A stretch of DNA of 64,000 nucleotides from Prochlorococcus sp. AG-418-K17 (lineage in GTDB: Bacteria > Cyanobacteriota > Cyanobacteriia > PCC-6307 > Cyanobiaceae), in contig QCMD01000003.1 of NCBI GenBank assembly GCA_003214055.1, positions 1-64,000 on the forward strand, read 5' to 3'. The notes under the pieces were generated by a model. That model searched no databases. It saw nothing but the letters and a program-made list of their open reading frames with translations, and was not told the DNA's origin. The position numbers and the translations under genes are program-made. Below, one piece after another: positions 18,190-25,412 of the stretch (positions are counted from its first letter, which is position 1; each line of letters opens with the position of its first letter).

Positions 18190-18199
18190 TTCCTCACAC
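18190..18199 (-). promoter_or_regulatory. Yfr1 sRNA pairing site at the porin 2 ribosome-binding site
   Basis: GTGTGAGGAA in the mRNA, complementary to the Yfr1 core UUCCUCACAC and at the same place as in copy 1. Upstream leader sequences of the two genes otherwise differ, so the seed site is selectively kept. Confidence 0.8.
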
Positions 18200-18322
18200 G
18201 AAATTTAAAGGACACCTTAGGATAGTGTATTTAGTCCAACAAAATCAAGTAATTGTTGATACATTTCTAAAAATTATGTGCCACTTCTTGAATCTATACA
18301 ACTAAGAATTATTTTTTAAGAA

Positions 18323-18493
18323 CTAATTAACTTGTTTTTTTGAAATTTTAAAAGAAACTTCTTTCGTTTTATATTTTTTTATTTTTCTGTTATTGACATC
18401 ATCTACGTACCAGCCTGATGCTAATCGAGTGTCTATTTCTTCATAGGTTTCGGATCGATTTAATTTACTAAGTGATTTTTTCTTGTAGTCCAT
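18323..18493 (-). CDS. Small conserved-looking protein
   Basis: 56 residues, MDYKKKSLSKLNRSETYEEI then TRLASGWYVDDVNNRK and a Lys-rich tail. Soluble and basic; no known domain. The ATG and a compact reading frame between the porin and the next genes support it as real. Confidence 0.5.
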   Translation of the reverse strand: MDYKKKSLSKLNRSETYEEIDTRLASGWYVDDVNNRKIKKYKTKEVSFKISKKQVN

Positions 18494-18741
18494 TTAAACC
18501 GTACTTATATATACATCGAAATATAGCATCTAAAGGATAATATGACTTAAATAGATTTGAAAATTTATTTACGAAGCTTTAGTAGTTTGCAAACCCTTAT
18601 TGAAAAAATTCTAATAGTTGAAAACAAAATAATTCAATAAACGGAAAATCTTTAGAAAAAAGAAATTTTTAGGCAGAATCTCCCCAAGAAAAAAAATTAT
18701 TAGTTAGATTCCTTCCATAAACCTGAGGAGCACAAGGTCAA

Positions 18742-18846
18742 ATGACTCAAATAAATCTTATTGTCAATTCTCTACCAAGAGATTTAACGGAATTTTCTTT
18801 TTTCTTAATAGTAGGTTTTACGGCTGGATCACTAGGATTAATTTAG
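18742..18846 (+). CDS. Small single-span membrane protein
   Basis: 34 residues: MTQINLIVNSLPRDLTEFS followed by a hydrophobic helix FFLIVGFTAGSLGLI. A good ribosome-binding site (GAGGAG) lies 13 bp upstream. Size and shape are like small photosystem or cytochrome b6f subunits, but I could not match it to any of them. Confidence 0.5.
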   Translation: MTQINLIVNSLPRDLTEFSFFLIVGFTAGSLGLI

Positions 18847-18983
18847 TTCCGAGAACAAAACACATATAAATTCATTGAAACATCAGAAATTTATGTAATT
18901 TTCAGATCTTAAAATGATATTTTATAAAATATTTAGCTATTGGGTCTATTATAGATGACTGTTATGAACTAATATCTTATGAG

Positions 18984-19057
18984 CGGGGCGTGGCGCAGCT
19001 TGGTAGCGCGGGTGCTTTGGGAGCACTAGGTCGCAGGTTCGAATCCTGTCGCCCCGA
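18984..19057 (+). tRNA. trnP: tRNA-Pro (anticodon TGG), integration target
   Basis: 74 nt cloverleaf: acceptor CGGGGCG, D arm GCGCAGCTTGGTAGCGC, anticodon arm GGTGC-TTTGGGA-GCACT with TGG, T arm CGCAGGTTCGAATCCTG. Its 3' part, from the anticodon stem to the discriminator base, recurs five times downstream, plus two further degenerate remnants, marking it as the attachment gene of a series of inserted elements. Confidence 0.97.
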
Positions 19058-19094
19058 TCAGTTATAGCAGTAAGTCTCAGCTAATAATATATTT

Positions 19095-19129
19095 CCCTCA
19101 AAAAGTCTTTCCCTCAAATATCCCTCAAA
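19095..19129 (+). repeat. Left terminal iterons of cassette 1
   Basis: CCCTCAAA occurs at 19095, 19111 and 19122; the last two are 11 bp apart. The same octamer recurs at the right end of the cassette (20108, 20119). This paired arrangement resembles arm-type sites of tyrosine recombinases. Confidence 0.75.
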
Positions 19130-19148
19130 TACAAAATGTTCAGTTTAT

Positions 19149-20039
19149 TTAAGATGCCCATTTGCAGGGTTTAGAGTATTTTTTATAAATTTCAGCATGA
19201 CCTTCATTGACTAACAGTTGTTGCAGGTTTTCTCCATTAAAACTTAATTCACCAACTGTTCTTCCATATTTATCTTCAGTTACCCTTCTAATTGATACTT
19301 TCTCTCCCTTAATCATTTCATTTAAAAAATTTTTGGCAGCTATCGCTTCGTTTGGTTTCGCTCTTTTCCCTCTTAATTCAGGAGTATCAATACATGCCAG
19401 TCTTATTTTTTCTCCATCACTAGAAGTACAGGTATCTCCGTCATAACAATCTTTGATTGTGACTTCTCCAATTTCAGGTTTATTTGATTTTCTACCAAGA
19501 GCTTCGCAGGCTTCTCCATCATTATCTCTATCAAGATATGAATGTCCTGCTTGAAGAAATTTTTGAGCTTTTGACCAATCACCAATATCCCCACATCTTT
19601 GCTTCTCTCTTTCTGATAAAGGTATTTTTTTACACTCTGGAAATTGAGTAGCCTCAGACCCTTCATAGCTGCATGATATTTCACCACTAAGAAAGTTATA
19701 AAAGAAAGAGGGTTGTGTTTTTAAATCTTCAGGGATTATGGATACAAGCGAAAAATTTTCATTACCAGTACATTTATTACTACCTTCATTATCAAATTCA
19801 TAACCAATTAAATTTGACGGAGTGAATATTAAATTTCTTCCCAGAGAATTATTACTTTCACATTCGATTTTTATACTTGAGATTGAATTTGCGGCTATTA
19901 CTTTCTCTGCTCTTTGAATAACTTCTAGGAATCTAGGTAAAGCGATAATTGCAAGGATAGAAAATACCCCAATAACTGTTATTAACTCAATTAAACTAAA
20001 GCCTTCGTTTGATCTAATTAATTTTTTAAATGAATACAA
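19149..20039 (-). CDS. Prepilin-like protein fused to Excalibur and thermonuclease domains
   Basis: 296 residues in three parts. (1) Type IV prepilin N-terminus: leader MYSFKKLIRSNEG, then FSLIELITVIGVFSILAI with Gly13 before the cleavage site and Glu at +5. (2) Excalibur-type calcium-binding motif DRDNDGEACE (residues 170-179). (3) Staphylococcal-nuclease-like domain (about 193-287) with DGDT (200-203), Arg213, Asp218-Thr219, Glu221 and Arg260, which correspond to the calcium ligands and catalytic Arg/Glu/Arg of micrococcal nuclease. So it should be an active nuclease displayed by, or released from, a pilus-type export system. It is the only cargo gene of cassette 1. Confidence 0.9.
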   Translation of the reverse strand: MYSFKKLIRSNEGFSLIELITVIGVFSILAIIALPRFLEVIQRAEKVIAANSISSIKIECESNNSLGRNLIFTPSNLIGYEFDNEGSNKCTGNENFSLVSIIPEDLKTQPSFFYNFLSGEISCSYEGSEATQFPECKKIPLSEREKQRCGDIGDWSKAQKFLQAGHSYLDRDNDGEACEALGRKSNKPEIGEVTIKDCYDGDTCTSSDGEKIRLACIDTPELRGKRAKPNEAIAAKNFLNEMIKGEKVSIRRVTEDKYGRTVGELSFNGENLQQLLVNEGHAEIYKKYSKPCKWAS

Positions 20040-20107
20040 TTTAAAAATTATTTAAGCAATTTAAATTTAGTCCAAAAGAATTTTAAAAACTTAATTTATT
20101 TTGATTT

Positions 20108-20126
20108 CCCTCAAAATTCCCTCAAA
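20108..20126 (+). repeat. Right terminal iterons of cassette 1
   Basis: CCCTCAAA at 20108 and 20119, an 11-bp pitch, 95 bp before the next tRNA-Pro fragment. Same octamer as at the left end of this cassette. Confidence 0.75.
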
Positions 20127-20213
20127 TGAATCATTATTAGACCCCCTTAGTCCATACTTTATTCCTCAAAAGTCCTTATATAACTATAAGTCTCAATATA
20201 TAGCCTTATTCTT

Positions 20214-20310
20214 GCGTGTGCTTTGGGAGCACTAGGTCGCAGGTTCGAATCCTGTCACCCCGACTCTTAAAAACCAAGTCATACTAGCGAGTCTCCCAAC
20301 TCGCTTTTTT
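20214..20310 (+). repeat. tRNA-Pro 3' fragment A with terminator
   Basis: 20214-20263 repeats the 3' part of tRNA-Pro from the anticodon stem to CCCCGA with one changed base in the acceptor (ACCCCGA). It is followed at 20287-20310 by a terminator GCGAGT-ctccca-ACTCGC-T6. It marks the junction of cassettes 1 and 2. Confidence 0.93.
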
Positions 20311-20336
20311 ATTACTTGTAGTCTCAAATTTAGAAA

Positions 20337-20355
20337 GGGGCACTTTAGGGGGCAC
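20337..20355 (+). repeat. Left terminal iterons of cassette 2
   Basis: AGGGGCAC-TTTA-GGGGGCAC: two GGGGCAC units, 74 bp after fragment A. The sequence differs from the iterons of cassette 1, so each cassette family has its own repeat. Confidence 0.65.
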
Positions 20356-20396
20356 TCGTTTGAAGTACTTTGATCTAAAATGTACCAAACAATTCT

Positions 20397-21077
20397 TTAA
20401 TTTTTAGTAATTGATAATTTCCCATCTTGATAGCCTTTGACTATTAGAGACGAAATATGAACCGTTGAAACCCAACCTAAAGATATACTTACAATCCAAG
20501 AAACCATCCCAAGGGGATTAAAAGCACTATCTATGAACGAGCTTATTAAAGGTCCAAAAATACTTACAATCAGAAATCCAATAATGCCATAACCAACAGA
20601 CAACCAAAAAATGTAGCTAAATATTTCCCAAGTTTGATTTTTTGAAATAAGCTTACTTTTTTTCATTGCATTTAAAGGGCCTATTGATTCTTCTTCCGCA
20701 ATAACTTGAACATACATATATCTTTTCGCAAGAATTAAACCTGGGATAAGAAAACAAACCAAACCAAGTAAAACGAAAATAATTGGAAGAATGCTTACTA
20801 TAAAAATCCTTAAAAGTTTCTGAAGAGTTATTTTAATATTAGAAAATCTTGGCTTTAAGTATTTCTCATTATTATAAATTTTTTTCAAAGCCTCAATTAT
20901 AAATATAAAAATAATTCCCTCTATAAAGGCTGAAATTATTTGAGTTAGAAAAGAAGATGAAAAGAAAATTTTTAATGGCAATAATAAAACATTTAAAATT
21001 AAAAAAATTGGGAAAAGTTTTTTTATGAATTGTTGGTTAAAAGGACCAACAAATTTAATTGTTTTTGAAATTTCCAT
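20397..21077 (-). CDS. Polytopic membrane protein, YciC/DUF975-like
   Basis: 226 residues with about five or six membrane helices. The segment LIPGLILAKRYMYVQVIAEE followed by GPLNAMKKSKLISKNQTWEIF is the pattern of the YciC (UPF0259)/DUF975 family of integral membrane proteins. Function unknown. Sole convincing cargo gene of cassette 2. Confidence 0.65.
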   Translation of the reverse strand: MEISKTIKFVGPFNQQFIKKLFPIFLILNVLLLPLKIFFSSSFLTQIISAFIEGIIFIFIIEALKKIYNNEKYLKPRFSNIKITLQKLLRIFIVSILPIIFVLLGLVCFLIPGLILAKRYMYVQVIAEEESIGPLNAMKKSKLISKNQTWEIFSYIFWLSVGYGIIGFLIVSIFGPLISSFIDSAFNPLGMVSWIVSISLGWVSTVHISSLIVKGYQDGKLSITKN

Positions 21078-21265
21078 TATTTGTTAAAGAAAAATTTTCT
21101 AATATTAGAAATTAATCGACTATTAGACATTAAGAAGGGAATTAAACCTTGTTATCGGCTTTAAGCGAATTGAACTATAAGCAAGTTCTTTTAAGTAAAA
21201 TGTTTTAAAAACAACCATTGAAAGTATTTTGAAAAAAATAAATCTCTATCGATCATTTCGTCTAG

Positions 21266-21290
21266 TGGCACTAGGTCGCTGAGGGGGCAC
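21266..21290 (+). repeat. Right-end repeats of cassette 2
   Basis: TGGCAC at 21266 and GGGGGCAC at 21283 match the left GGGGCAC units of this cassette. The first overlaps GGCACTAGGTCGC, which also looks like a piece of tRNA-Pro; the region is degenerate. Confidence 0.5.
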
Positions 21291-21430
21291 AAAAGGAGGT
21301 AATTAGCGTATGTATTAAGTATATAAGAGTATATACTTTGTATAACATTGAGACTCAAACCCATTTGCACCACTAACCTAAACCCTAGCTATAGTAAGAA
21401 AATATTGATAAATCTCATTTCATAGATCGA

Positions 21431-21525
21431 GTGCTTAGGGAGCACTAGGTCGCAGGTTTGAATACTGTCGCCCCGACCCAATCAAAACCAAGTCATACTA
21501 GCGAGTTACCCAGACTCGCTTTTTT
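21431..21525 (+). repeat. tRNA-Pro 3' fragment B with terminator
   Basis: 21431-21476 is the tRNA-Pro 3' part with three substitutions (TTAGGG in the anticodon loop, GTTTGAATAC in the T arm), so it is older or free of constraint. Terminator GCGAGT-...-ACTCGC-T6 at 21501-21525. Junction of cassettes 2 and 3. Confidence 0.92.
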
Positions 21526-21551
21526 ATTGGAAATATTTGTCCAGGCCTAAA

Positions 21552-21569
21552 GTGGACAGATAGTGGACA
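21552..21569 (+). repeat. Left terminal iterons of cassette 3
   Basis: GTGGACA at 21552 and 21563, exactly 11 bp apart, 76 bp after fragment B. The same pair is found at the right end of this cassette and in cassettes 5 and 7. Confidence 0.8.
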
Positions 21570-21659
21570 ACTTCAATTCTGCTTAACGGTAATTTTCTTG
21601 CTTTTTCCTTATTTTTTCGTAAGTATGAGTATATAGTCTTTAATTTGGGGTTGACGATT

Positions 21660-21935
21660 ATGGAAATTCCAGACGAAATGTTGAAAGAAATTAGAGAAAG
21701 TGGATACGATCAAGAGCTTGTATATAACTACATAAGAGAGCTATTAGACAGTGAGAAAAGAAAATTTCCTAAAGAAAATAACAATCTAGAGCTTATAGAC
21801 AATTACTTATTAGACAAAGATGAACAAGAACCTGCTGCTGAGATACTGATGGCATCAGAGCTTATAGACAACTACTTATTAGATAAAAGATTTATGAGAG
21901 AGCTTGAAGATAGGGATGAATATGATGCGGCTTAA
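21660..21935 (+). CDS. Small acidic protein with internal repeat (IRELLD family)
   Basis: 91 residues from ATG 21660. The first half, MEIPDEMLKEIRESGYDQEL then YIRELLDSEK, is shared with the 37-residue proteins at 26811 and 35719. The second half contains ELIDNYLLDK twice, so the gene has expanded by an internal duplication. Upstream 90 bp are also conserved at 26660. Unknown function; size and pairing recall antitoxins, but that is speculation. Confidence 0.6.
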   Translation: MEIPDEMLKEIRESGYDQELVYNYIRELLDSEKRKFPKENNNLELIDNYLLDKDEQEPAAEILMASELIDNYLLDKRFMRELEDRDEYDAA

Positions 21936-21949
21936 AAATAACTAATTTT

Positions 21950-22162
21950 TTATGCTGCTAGTTTTTGTCTAGCTTGTCTTATTTTTAAAATTGAATAAGT
22001 TTTTGAAGCCCATTTTTGAGAATCATTAGATTCAGTAACTAATATCTTTCGCGTTAATTTACCTATTTTAAATACTTCTACTAAGCCAAAATAAATTATT
22101 GCCAGAACCTTAGTTATGTTTACTGCGACTGCTGCTATCTTTTCAATTCTTTGATCTTGCAT
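21950..22162 (-). CDS. Small protein with one membrane segment
   Basis: 70 residues: MQDQRIEKIAAVAVNITKVL, a hydrophobic stretch AIIYFGLVEVFKI, then a basic tail ending RQARQKLAA. No family recognised. Convergent with the gene at 21660, both cargo of cassette 3. Confidence 0.45.
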   Translation of the reverse strand: MQDQRIEKIAAVAVNITKVLAIIYFGLVEVFKIGKLTRKILVTESNDSQKWASKTYSILKIRQARQKLAA

Positions 22163-22256
22163 TTGAACTTATTAAAGCCAACTAAAATTACCAGTTGTCA
22201 GAAATTGTGCAATGGCAAAAATAAAGAGGGGTAAAGCTCCAAGTGATTTTGAAAAA

Positions 22257-22274
22257 GTGGACAAATAGTGGACA
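22257..22274 (+). repeat. Right terminal iterons of cassette 3
   Basis: GTGGACA at 22257 and 22268 (11-bp pitch), 98 bp before fragment C. The roughly 100 bp between iterons and fragment are conserved at the right end of cassette 5 and partly of cassette 7. Confidence 0.8.
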
Positions 22275-22365
22275 AATGTTGCTTAAATTCTCAGGACAAA
22301 CTACGCAGAACTAAGCAAAAATACAGTCATAGCTTGAAAACCTTGTGCTGCACTAGAGCTGTTAA

Positions 22366-22461
22366 GTGCTTTGGGAGCACTAGGTCGCAGGTTCGAATCC
22401 TGTCGCCCCGACCATTTAAAAACTCAGTCATACTAGAGAGTTTCCATGACTCTCTTTTTTT
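22366..22461 (+). repeat. tRNA-Pro 3' fragment C with terminator
   Basis: 22366-22411 is identical to the 3' part of the intact tRNA-Pro (46 nt). Terminator GAGAGT-ttccatg-ACTCTC-T7 at 22436-22461: both stem arms differ from the GCGAGT/ACTCGC version in a compensatory way. Junction of cassettes 3 and 4. Confidence 0.94.
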
Positions 22462-22636
22462 ATTGCCAACTATAAGTAAAATAAGACTTATCGCTTATAT
22501 AGCGATTATTTGCTTTACCTTGCATAACCTTGCCAACTTAATCGCTCATACTTATGCAAGTAGTAAGCGTTTCATAAAAAAACAGCTAATGAAAATAGAT
22601 TTTATTTAGGATATAAAAAAAATTGGGGAGGATTAA

Positions 22637-23014
22637 ATGTCTATCATTACCGACAATACAGTGTTAGTGCATATTTATAGCGGTTTAGAATCCAAAAATA
22701 AAATAACTTTAGGTTTATTGGTTGCCCTTACTGCAGAAAAAAACGATCATAAAGTAACACTTTTTCTAGCAGGAGACGGAGTACAAATATTAAATTGCAA
22801 AAAAGCTGGTGAAATAGTTGGTCAAGGTACTGGAGATTTATACGAACATCTTCAAAATTTAAAGAATTCAAAAATTACCATATATGTCTCAGGAATGTCT
22901 GCTAAATCAAGGGGTTACGATGAAAAGCTTCTAGATGGATACACTGCAGAGTTTGTTATGCCAGATGTTCTAGTTGAAGAATCAATTAAAGCGGATAGCG
23001 TACTTTGCTATTAA
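22637..23014 (+). CDS. DsrE/DsrF-like family protein
   Basis: 125 residues with a good ribosome-binding site (GGGGAGGA). KVTLFLAGDGVQIL and the segment LKNSKITIYVSGMSAKSRG place it in the DsrE fold. Such proteins take part in sulfur relay or are uncharacterised; a Cys in MSAKSRG position is absent, but the C-terminal VLCY holds one Cys. Cargo of cassette 4. Confidence 0.8.
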   Translation: MSIITDNTVLVHIYSGLESKNKITLGLLVALTAEKNDHKVTLFLAGDGVQILNCKKAGEIVGQGTGDLYEHLQNLKNSKITIYVSGMSAKSRGYDEKLLDGYTAEFVMPDVLVEESIKADSVLCY

Positions 23015-23069
23015 AAAAGAGGGTTTTATCCCCCCTAAATTTAGATTGTTTTTCTATTTTGTTAATCCA

Positions 23070-23225
23070 TTATTTTAATTTTCTTGTCCCTCCATAAGAA
23101 TATTGGCTTTCTTTTGAAATAATGTCCCAACAATGTTTACAGCAAAAAATCCAACTTTTGTAATTTATAGATTTTACTCTGTAATGGATTAAGTCTTCCT
23201 TTTTGCATATATCGCACTTTTTCAT
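23070..23225 (-). CDS. Small Cys-rich (zinc-ribbon) protein
   Basis: 51 residues: MKKCDICKKEDLIHYRVK then SWIFCCKHCWDIISKE. Cys4/Cys7 and Cys29/Cys32 form a likely metal knuckle. Tail SYGGTRKLK. Function unknown; it faces the DsrE gene in cassette 4. Confidence 0.6.
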   Translation of the reverse strand: MKKCDICKKEDLIHYRVKSINYKSWIFCCKHCWDIISKESQYSYGGTRKLK

Positions 23226-23351
23226 TTAATTAGGAATTATTAGTTTTATTGAAAATCTTTTAATGGCAATCATGAGTGTTTTGATTCTTCTCCGATAGCA
23301 AATTTATAAAAAATGAATTATTTTATTTCTAAAATCATAGTTTCTTAAACA

Positions 23352-23870
23352 ATGAAATTTAGTAAATCAATTTTTAAAAGGAATTTGCTTAACTCTCTTT
23401 TATTTTCTGGTATTCTCATTGTAAATATATTTAATGCTCAAGAAAGTACTGCTAAAAATCAAGAAAATGTAGATATCCCTAAAGTCCTTTCTTATAGATC
23501 AGAATCATGCGGTTGTTGCAAGAAATGGGTAAATCATTTACGAGATAATGGATTAGAAGTTGTTGATAATGTAGTTGAAGATGTCTCAGTAATAAAAAAC
23601 CAATATCAAATTCCCAATAATTTGAGATCATGTCACTCTGCTCAAATAGATAACTATACTATTGAAGGACATGTCCCAATTGAATCAATCAACAAACTTT
23701 TTAGAGAAAAACCAAATATCAAAGGTATATCTGTACCAGGCATGCCGCTTGGATCTCCTGGTATGGAAATGCATTCTCATGACTCGCACTCTCATGATCA
23801 CGAGAACTACAAAGTAGTTTCATTTAGTAAAACTGGCAAAATAAAAATATTTGATAAAATCTCTCCTTAA
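23352..23870 (+). CDS. DUF411 metal-binding exported protein
   Basis: 172 residues with an N-terminal hydrophobic signal segment (NSLLFSGILIVNIFNA). The DUF411 hallmark is clear: LSYRSESCGCCKKWVNHL (Cys53, 55, 56) and SCHSAQIDNYTIEGHVP, then VPGMPLGSPGME. A His-rich tail (residues 139-150, about six His) adds a metal site. DUF411 proteins are linked to copper handling in the periplasm. First of a three-gene run with DUF3721 and a PepSY-type membrane protein. Confidence 0.88.
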   Translation: MKFSKSIFKRNLLNSLLFSGILIVNIFNAQESTAKNQENVDIPKVLSYRSESCGCCKKWVNHLRDNGLEVVDNVVEDVSVIKNQYQIPNNLRSCHSAQIDNYTIEGHVPIESINKLFREKPNIKGISVPGMPLGSPGMEMHSHDSHSHDHENYKVVSFSKTGKIKIFDKISP

Positions 23871-23892
23871 CACAAATACTAAATTTGAAACA

Positions 23893-24114
23893 ATGCATAT
23901 TATTCTTAGAAATTTTAAATTTTTTATTTTTTTATTTTTCTTATCTCTAAATTTCAATAGTTATTCGCATGCACATATGAGGGGTACATTTTCTTCTGAA
24001 CAAGAAGCAGAAATTAGATCATTAGAACTTGGTTGCGATGGGATACATAAAAATCAAAATAAATGGCTTCCTTGTGAAAACGAAAAAGAATTACATAAAT
24101 ACCTAAGAAAGTAA
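23893..24114 (+). CDS. DUF3721 family exported protein
   Basis: 73 residues from ATG 23893, chosen because it gives a compact signal peptide (FKFFIFLFFLSLNFNSYSHA). Mature part has the DUF3721 pattern: MRGTFSSEQEAEIRSLELGC then NKWLPCENEKEL. Two Cys may bind metal. It ends directly before the ATG of the next gene (TAAATG). Confidence 0.75.
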   Translation: MHIILRNFKFFIFLFFLSLNFNSYSHAHMRGTFSSEQEAEIRSLELGCDGIHKNQNKWLPCENEKELHKYLRK

Positions 24115-24375
24115 ATGCAAAGAAAGAATATTAACAAAAGAAAAATACATAGAAAAGTAGCTGCACTTTCTGCAATCCCTTTACTAATTACTCTTATATC
24201 TGGAACTGCTTATAGTATCCTGCAGCCATTAGGAGTAGATGCTTTTTGGTTAATCAAATGGCATACAGGTAATTTTGGCATTATTAATTTGCAACCTTTT
24301 TACTCGATATTTCTTGGTATTTCCTCAATAATCTCTGTCATATCTGGCTTAAAATTATTACAAAAAAATGCTTAG
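24115..24375 (+). CDS. PepSY-type small membrane protein
   Basis: 86 residues with two membrane helices. The start KRKIHRKVAALSAIPLLITL resembles the first helix of PepSY-associated membrane proteins (H-R-x-x-A/G pattern), followed by a short loop with His (IKWHTGNFG). It immediately follows the DUF3721 gene and is probably translated from the same mRNA as DUF411. Role in metal or redox transport is inferred. Confidence 0.65.
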   Translation: MQRKNINKRKIHRKVAALSAIPLLITLISGTAYSILQPLGVDAFWLIKWHTGNFGIINLQPFYSIFLGISSIISVISGLKLLQKNA

Positions 24376-24380
24376 AATTA

Positions 24381-24400
24381 CGTCAATATGCCGTCAAATA
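24381..24400 (+). repeat. Right terminal iterons of cassette 4
   Basis: CGTCAA at 24381 and 24392, 11-bp pitch, 96 bp before fragment D. No matching pair was found at the left end of this cassette, which instead begins like cassette 6, so cassette 4 may be a composite. Confidence 0.55.
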
Positions 24401-24487
24401 TATCCTGATTTGTCATTTCAAATTAAGCAATATCCCGCAACTATTTAGTCATGGCCTTTAGACATAGTTCCCTACTGGGGTTGTTAA

Positions 24488-24580
24488 GTGCTTTGGTAGC
24501 ACTAGGTCGCAGGTTCGAATCCTGTCTCCCCGACTCTAAAAAACAAGTCATGCTAGCGAGTTAAACAGACTCGCTTTTTT
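24488..24580 (+). repeat. tRNA-Pro 3' fragment D with terminator
   Basis: 24488-24533 with two changes (TTTGGTAGC; CTCCCCGA). Terminator GCGAGT-taaacag-ACTCGC-T6 at 24556-24580. Junction of cassettes 4 and 5. Confidence 0.93.
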
Positions 24581-24604
24581 ATTGGAAACTAGTCCACGCA
24601 TAAA

Positions 24605-24622
24605 GTGGACAGATAATGGATA
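24605..24622 (+). repeat. Left terminal iterons of cassette 5
   Basis: GTGGACA at 24605 and a decayed ATGGATA at 24616, 11 bp apart, 72 bp after fragment D. Same family as cassettes 3 and 7. Confidence 0.75.
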
Positions 24623-24627
24623 AATAT

Positions 24628-24645
24628 ATTGACATTCGATCTAAA
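24628..24645 (+). promoter_or_regulatory. Recurrent ATTGACA-TCGATCTAA promoter-like motif
   Basis: ATTGACATTCGATCTAAA, 76 bp before the DUF3303 gene. TTGACA is a consensus -35 box and the following TCGATCTAA is shared with six other sites in this window, which suggests an operator in the spacer. Confidence 0.5.
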
Positions 24646-24720
24646 AAAAGCAATTAACAATATTTATTTTCAGGAATTATTTTTCTTGCTAGTAATAGAA
24701 AGCCAATAAAAATTAAAAAA

Positions 24721-24993
24721 ATGCTTTATGTTCAGCATTGGTCATTTAAGACTGGATACCATCAAAAAGGTGCAGAAAAATTTCTTGGGGGCGGGGGAGA
24801 TTATCCTGGAGTTGAGATGATTGGAAGATATCATGCGCCTGGTTCTTTAGAGGGTTGGATAGTTTTAAAGACTGATGATCCAAAAGCTATATATCAACAT
24901 AGCGCTGAATGGGGTGAATTCCTAAATTGGGAAACCACACCTGTATTTACTGATGAAGAAGCTGGTCCAATTGTTGCCAAAGTATACTCATAG
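24721..24993 (+). CDS. DUF3303 family protein
   Basis: 90 residues: MLYVQHWSFKTGYHQKGAEK, MIGRYHAPGSLEGWIVLKT, and EWGEFLNWETTPVFTDEEAG are classical DUF3303. A probable dimeric alpha/beta barrel with unknown activity. It is followed by a terminator and then by DUF3764 in cassette 5. Confidence 0.85.
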   Translation: MLYVQHWSFKTGYHQKGAEKFLGGGGDYPGVEMIGRYHAPGSLEGWIVLKTDDPKAIYQHSAEWGEFLNWETTPVFTDEEAGPIVAKVYS

Positions 24994-24999
24994 AGGGTG

Positions 25000-25017
25000 G
25001 TTGACAGTAAATCTAAA
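25000..25017 (+). promoter_or_regulatory. Recurrent promoter-like motif before DUF3764
   Basis: GTTGACAGTAAATCTAAA, a variant of the ATTGACA-TCGATCTAA motif. It is followed at once by a terminator and the DUF3764 start codon. Confidence 0.4.
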
Positions 25018-25020
25018 ATA

Positions 25021-25043
25021 AGGAGCAATTAGCTCCTTTTTTT
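25021..25043 (+). terminator. Terminator abutting the DUF3764 start codon
   Basis: AGGAGC-aatt-AGCTCC followed by seven T, ending exactly at the ATG at 25044. It ends the DUF3303 transcript, and no room is left for a ribosome-binding site except AGGAGC or AGCTCC within the hairpin itself. Confidence 0.85.
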
Positions 25044-25349
25044 ATGTCTTGCTCTGTAACATCTGTGTTTACTTTTAAAATCGAAAGCACTTTCGATGAA
25101 TGGGCTGCAATATTTGATAGTGAAGAAGCAGATAAAAGGCATTCAGAATTTGATATTAAGCCCCTTTTTAGAGGAGTAAGCAAGGAAGATCCTCAAAAAA
25201 TAATTGTTATTCATCAAGCTCCAGAAGGTAATGTTCAAAAGTTTGTGGAAGCAAATGGTGACTGGATGGCAACTCACAGAGTTGACTTATCAACAATGCA
25301 GGAATCTTCTTGGACTTCTTCATTAACAAAGGACAGTTGTTGTGATTAA
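25044..25349 (+). CDS. DUF3764 family protein
   Basis: 101 residues. STFDEWAAIFDSEEADKRH, then IKPLFRGVSKEDPQKIIVI and QAPEGNVQKFVEANGDWM match DUF3764, a small cyanobacterial ferredoxin-like-fold family often near DUF3303. The C-terminus has a CC pair (DSCCD). The upstream terminator hairpin ends at the start codon, so translation could depend on hairpin opening. Confidence 0.8.
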   Translation: MSCSVTSVFTFKIESTFDEWAAIFDSEEADKRHSEFDIKPLFRGVSKEDPQKIIVIHQAPEGNVQKFVEANGDWMATHRVDLSTMQESSWTSSLTKDSCCD

Positions 25350-25412
25350 CAAATGAAACGCTCATTACTTAAAGGGCTATCGTTAATTACTAATTTCCTT
25401 GCTATAAGTTTA

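Noticed and set aside
21191-21373. Reading frame of 60 codons on the minus strand
   Set aside because: It spans cassette-end repeats and a tRNA-like remnant, has no plausible ribosome-binding site and no protein-like composition.
22268-22609. Reading frame of 113 codons on the plus strand
   Set aside because: It runs through iterons, a tRNA-Pro fragment and its terminator, so it is an accidental open frame.
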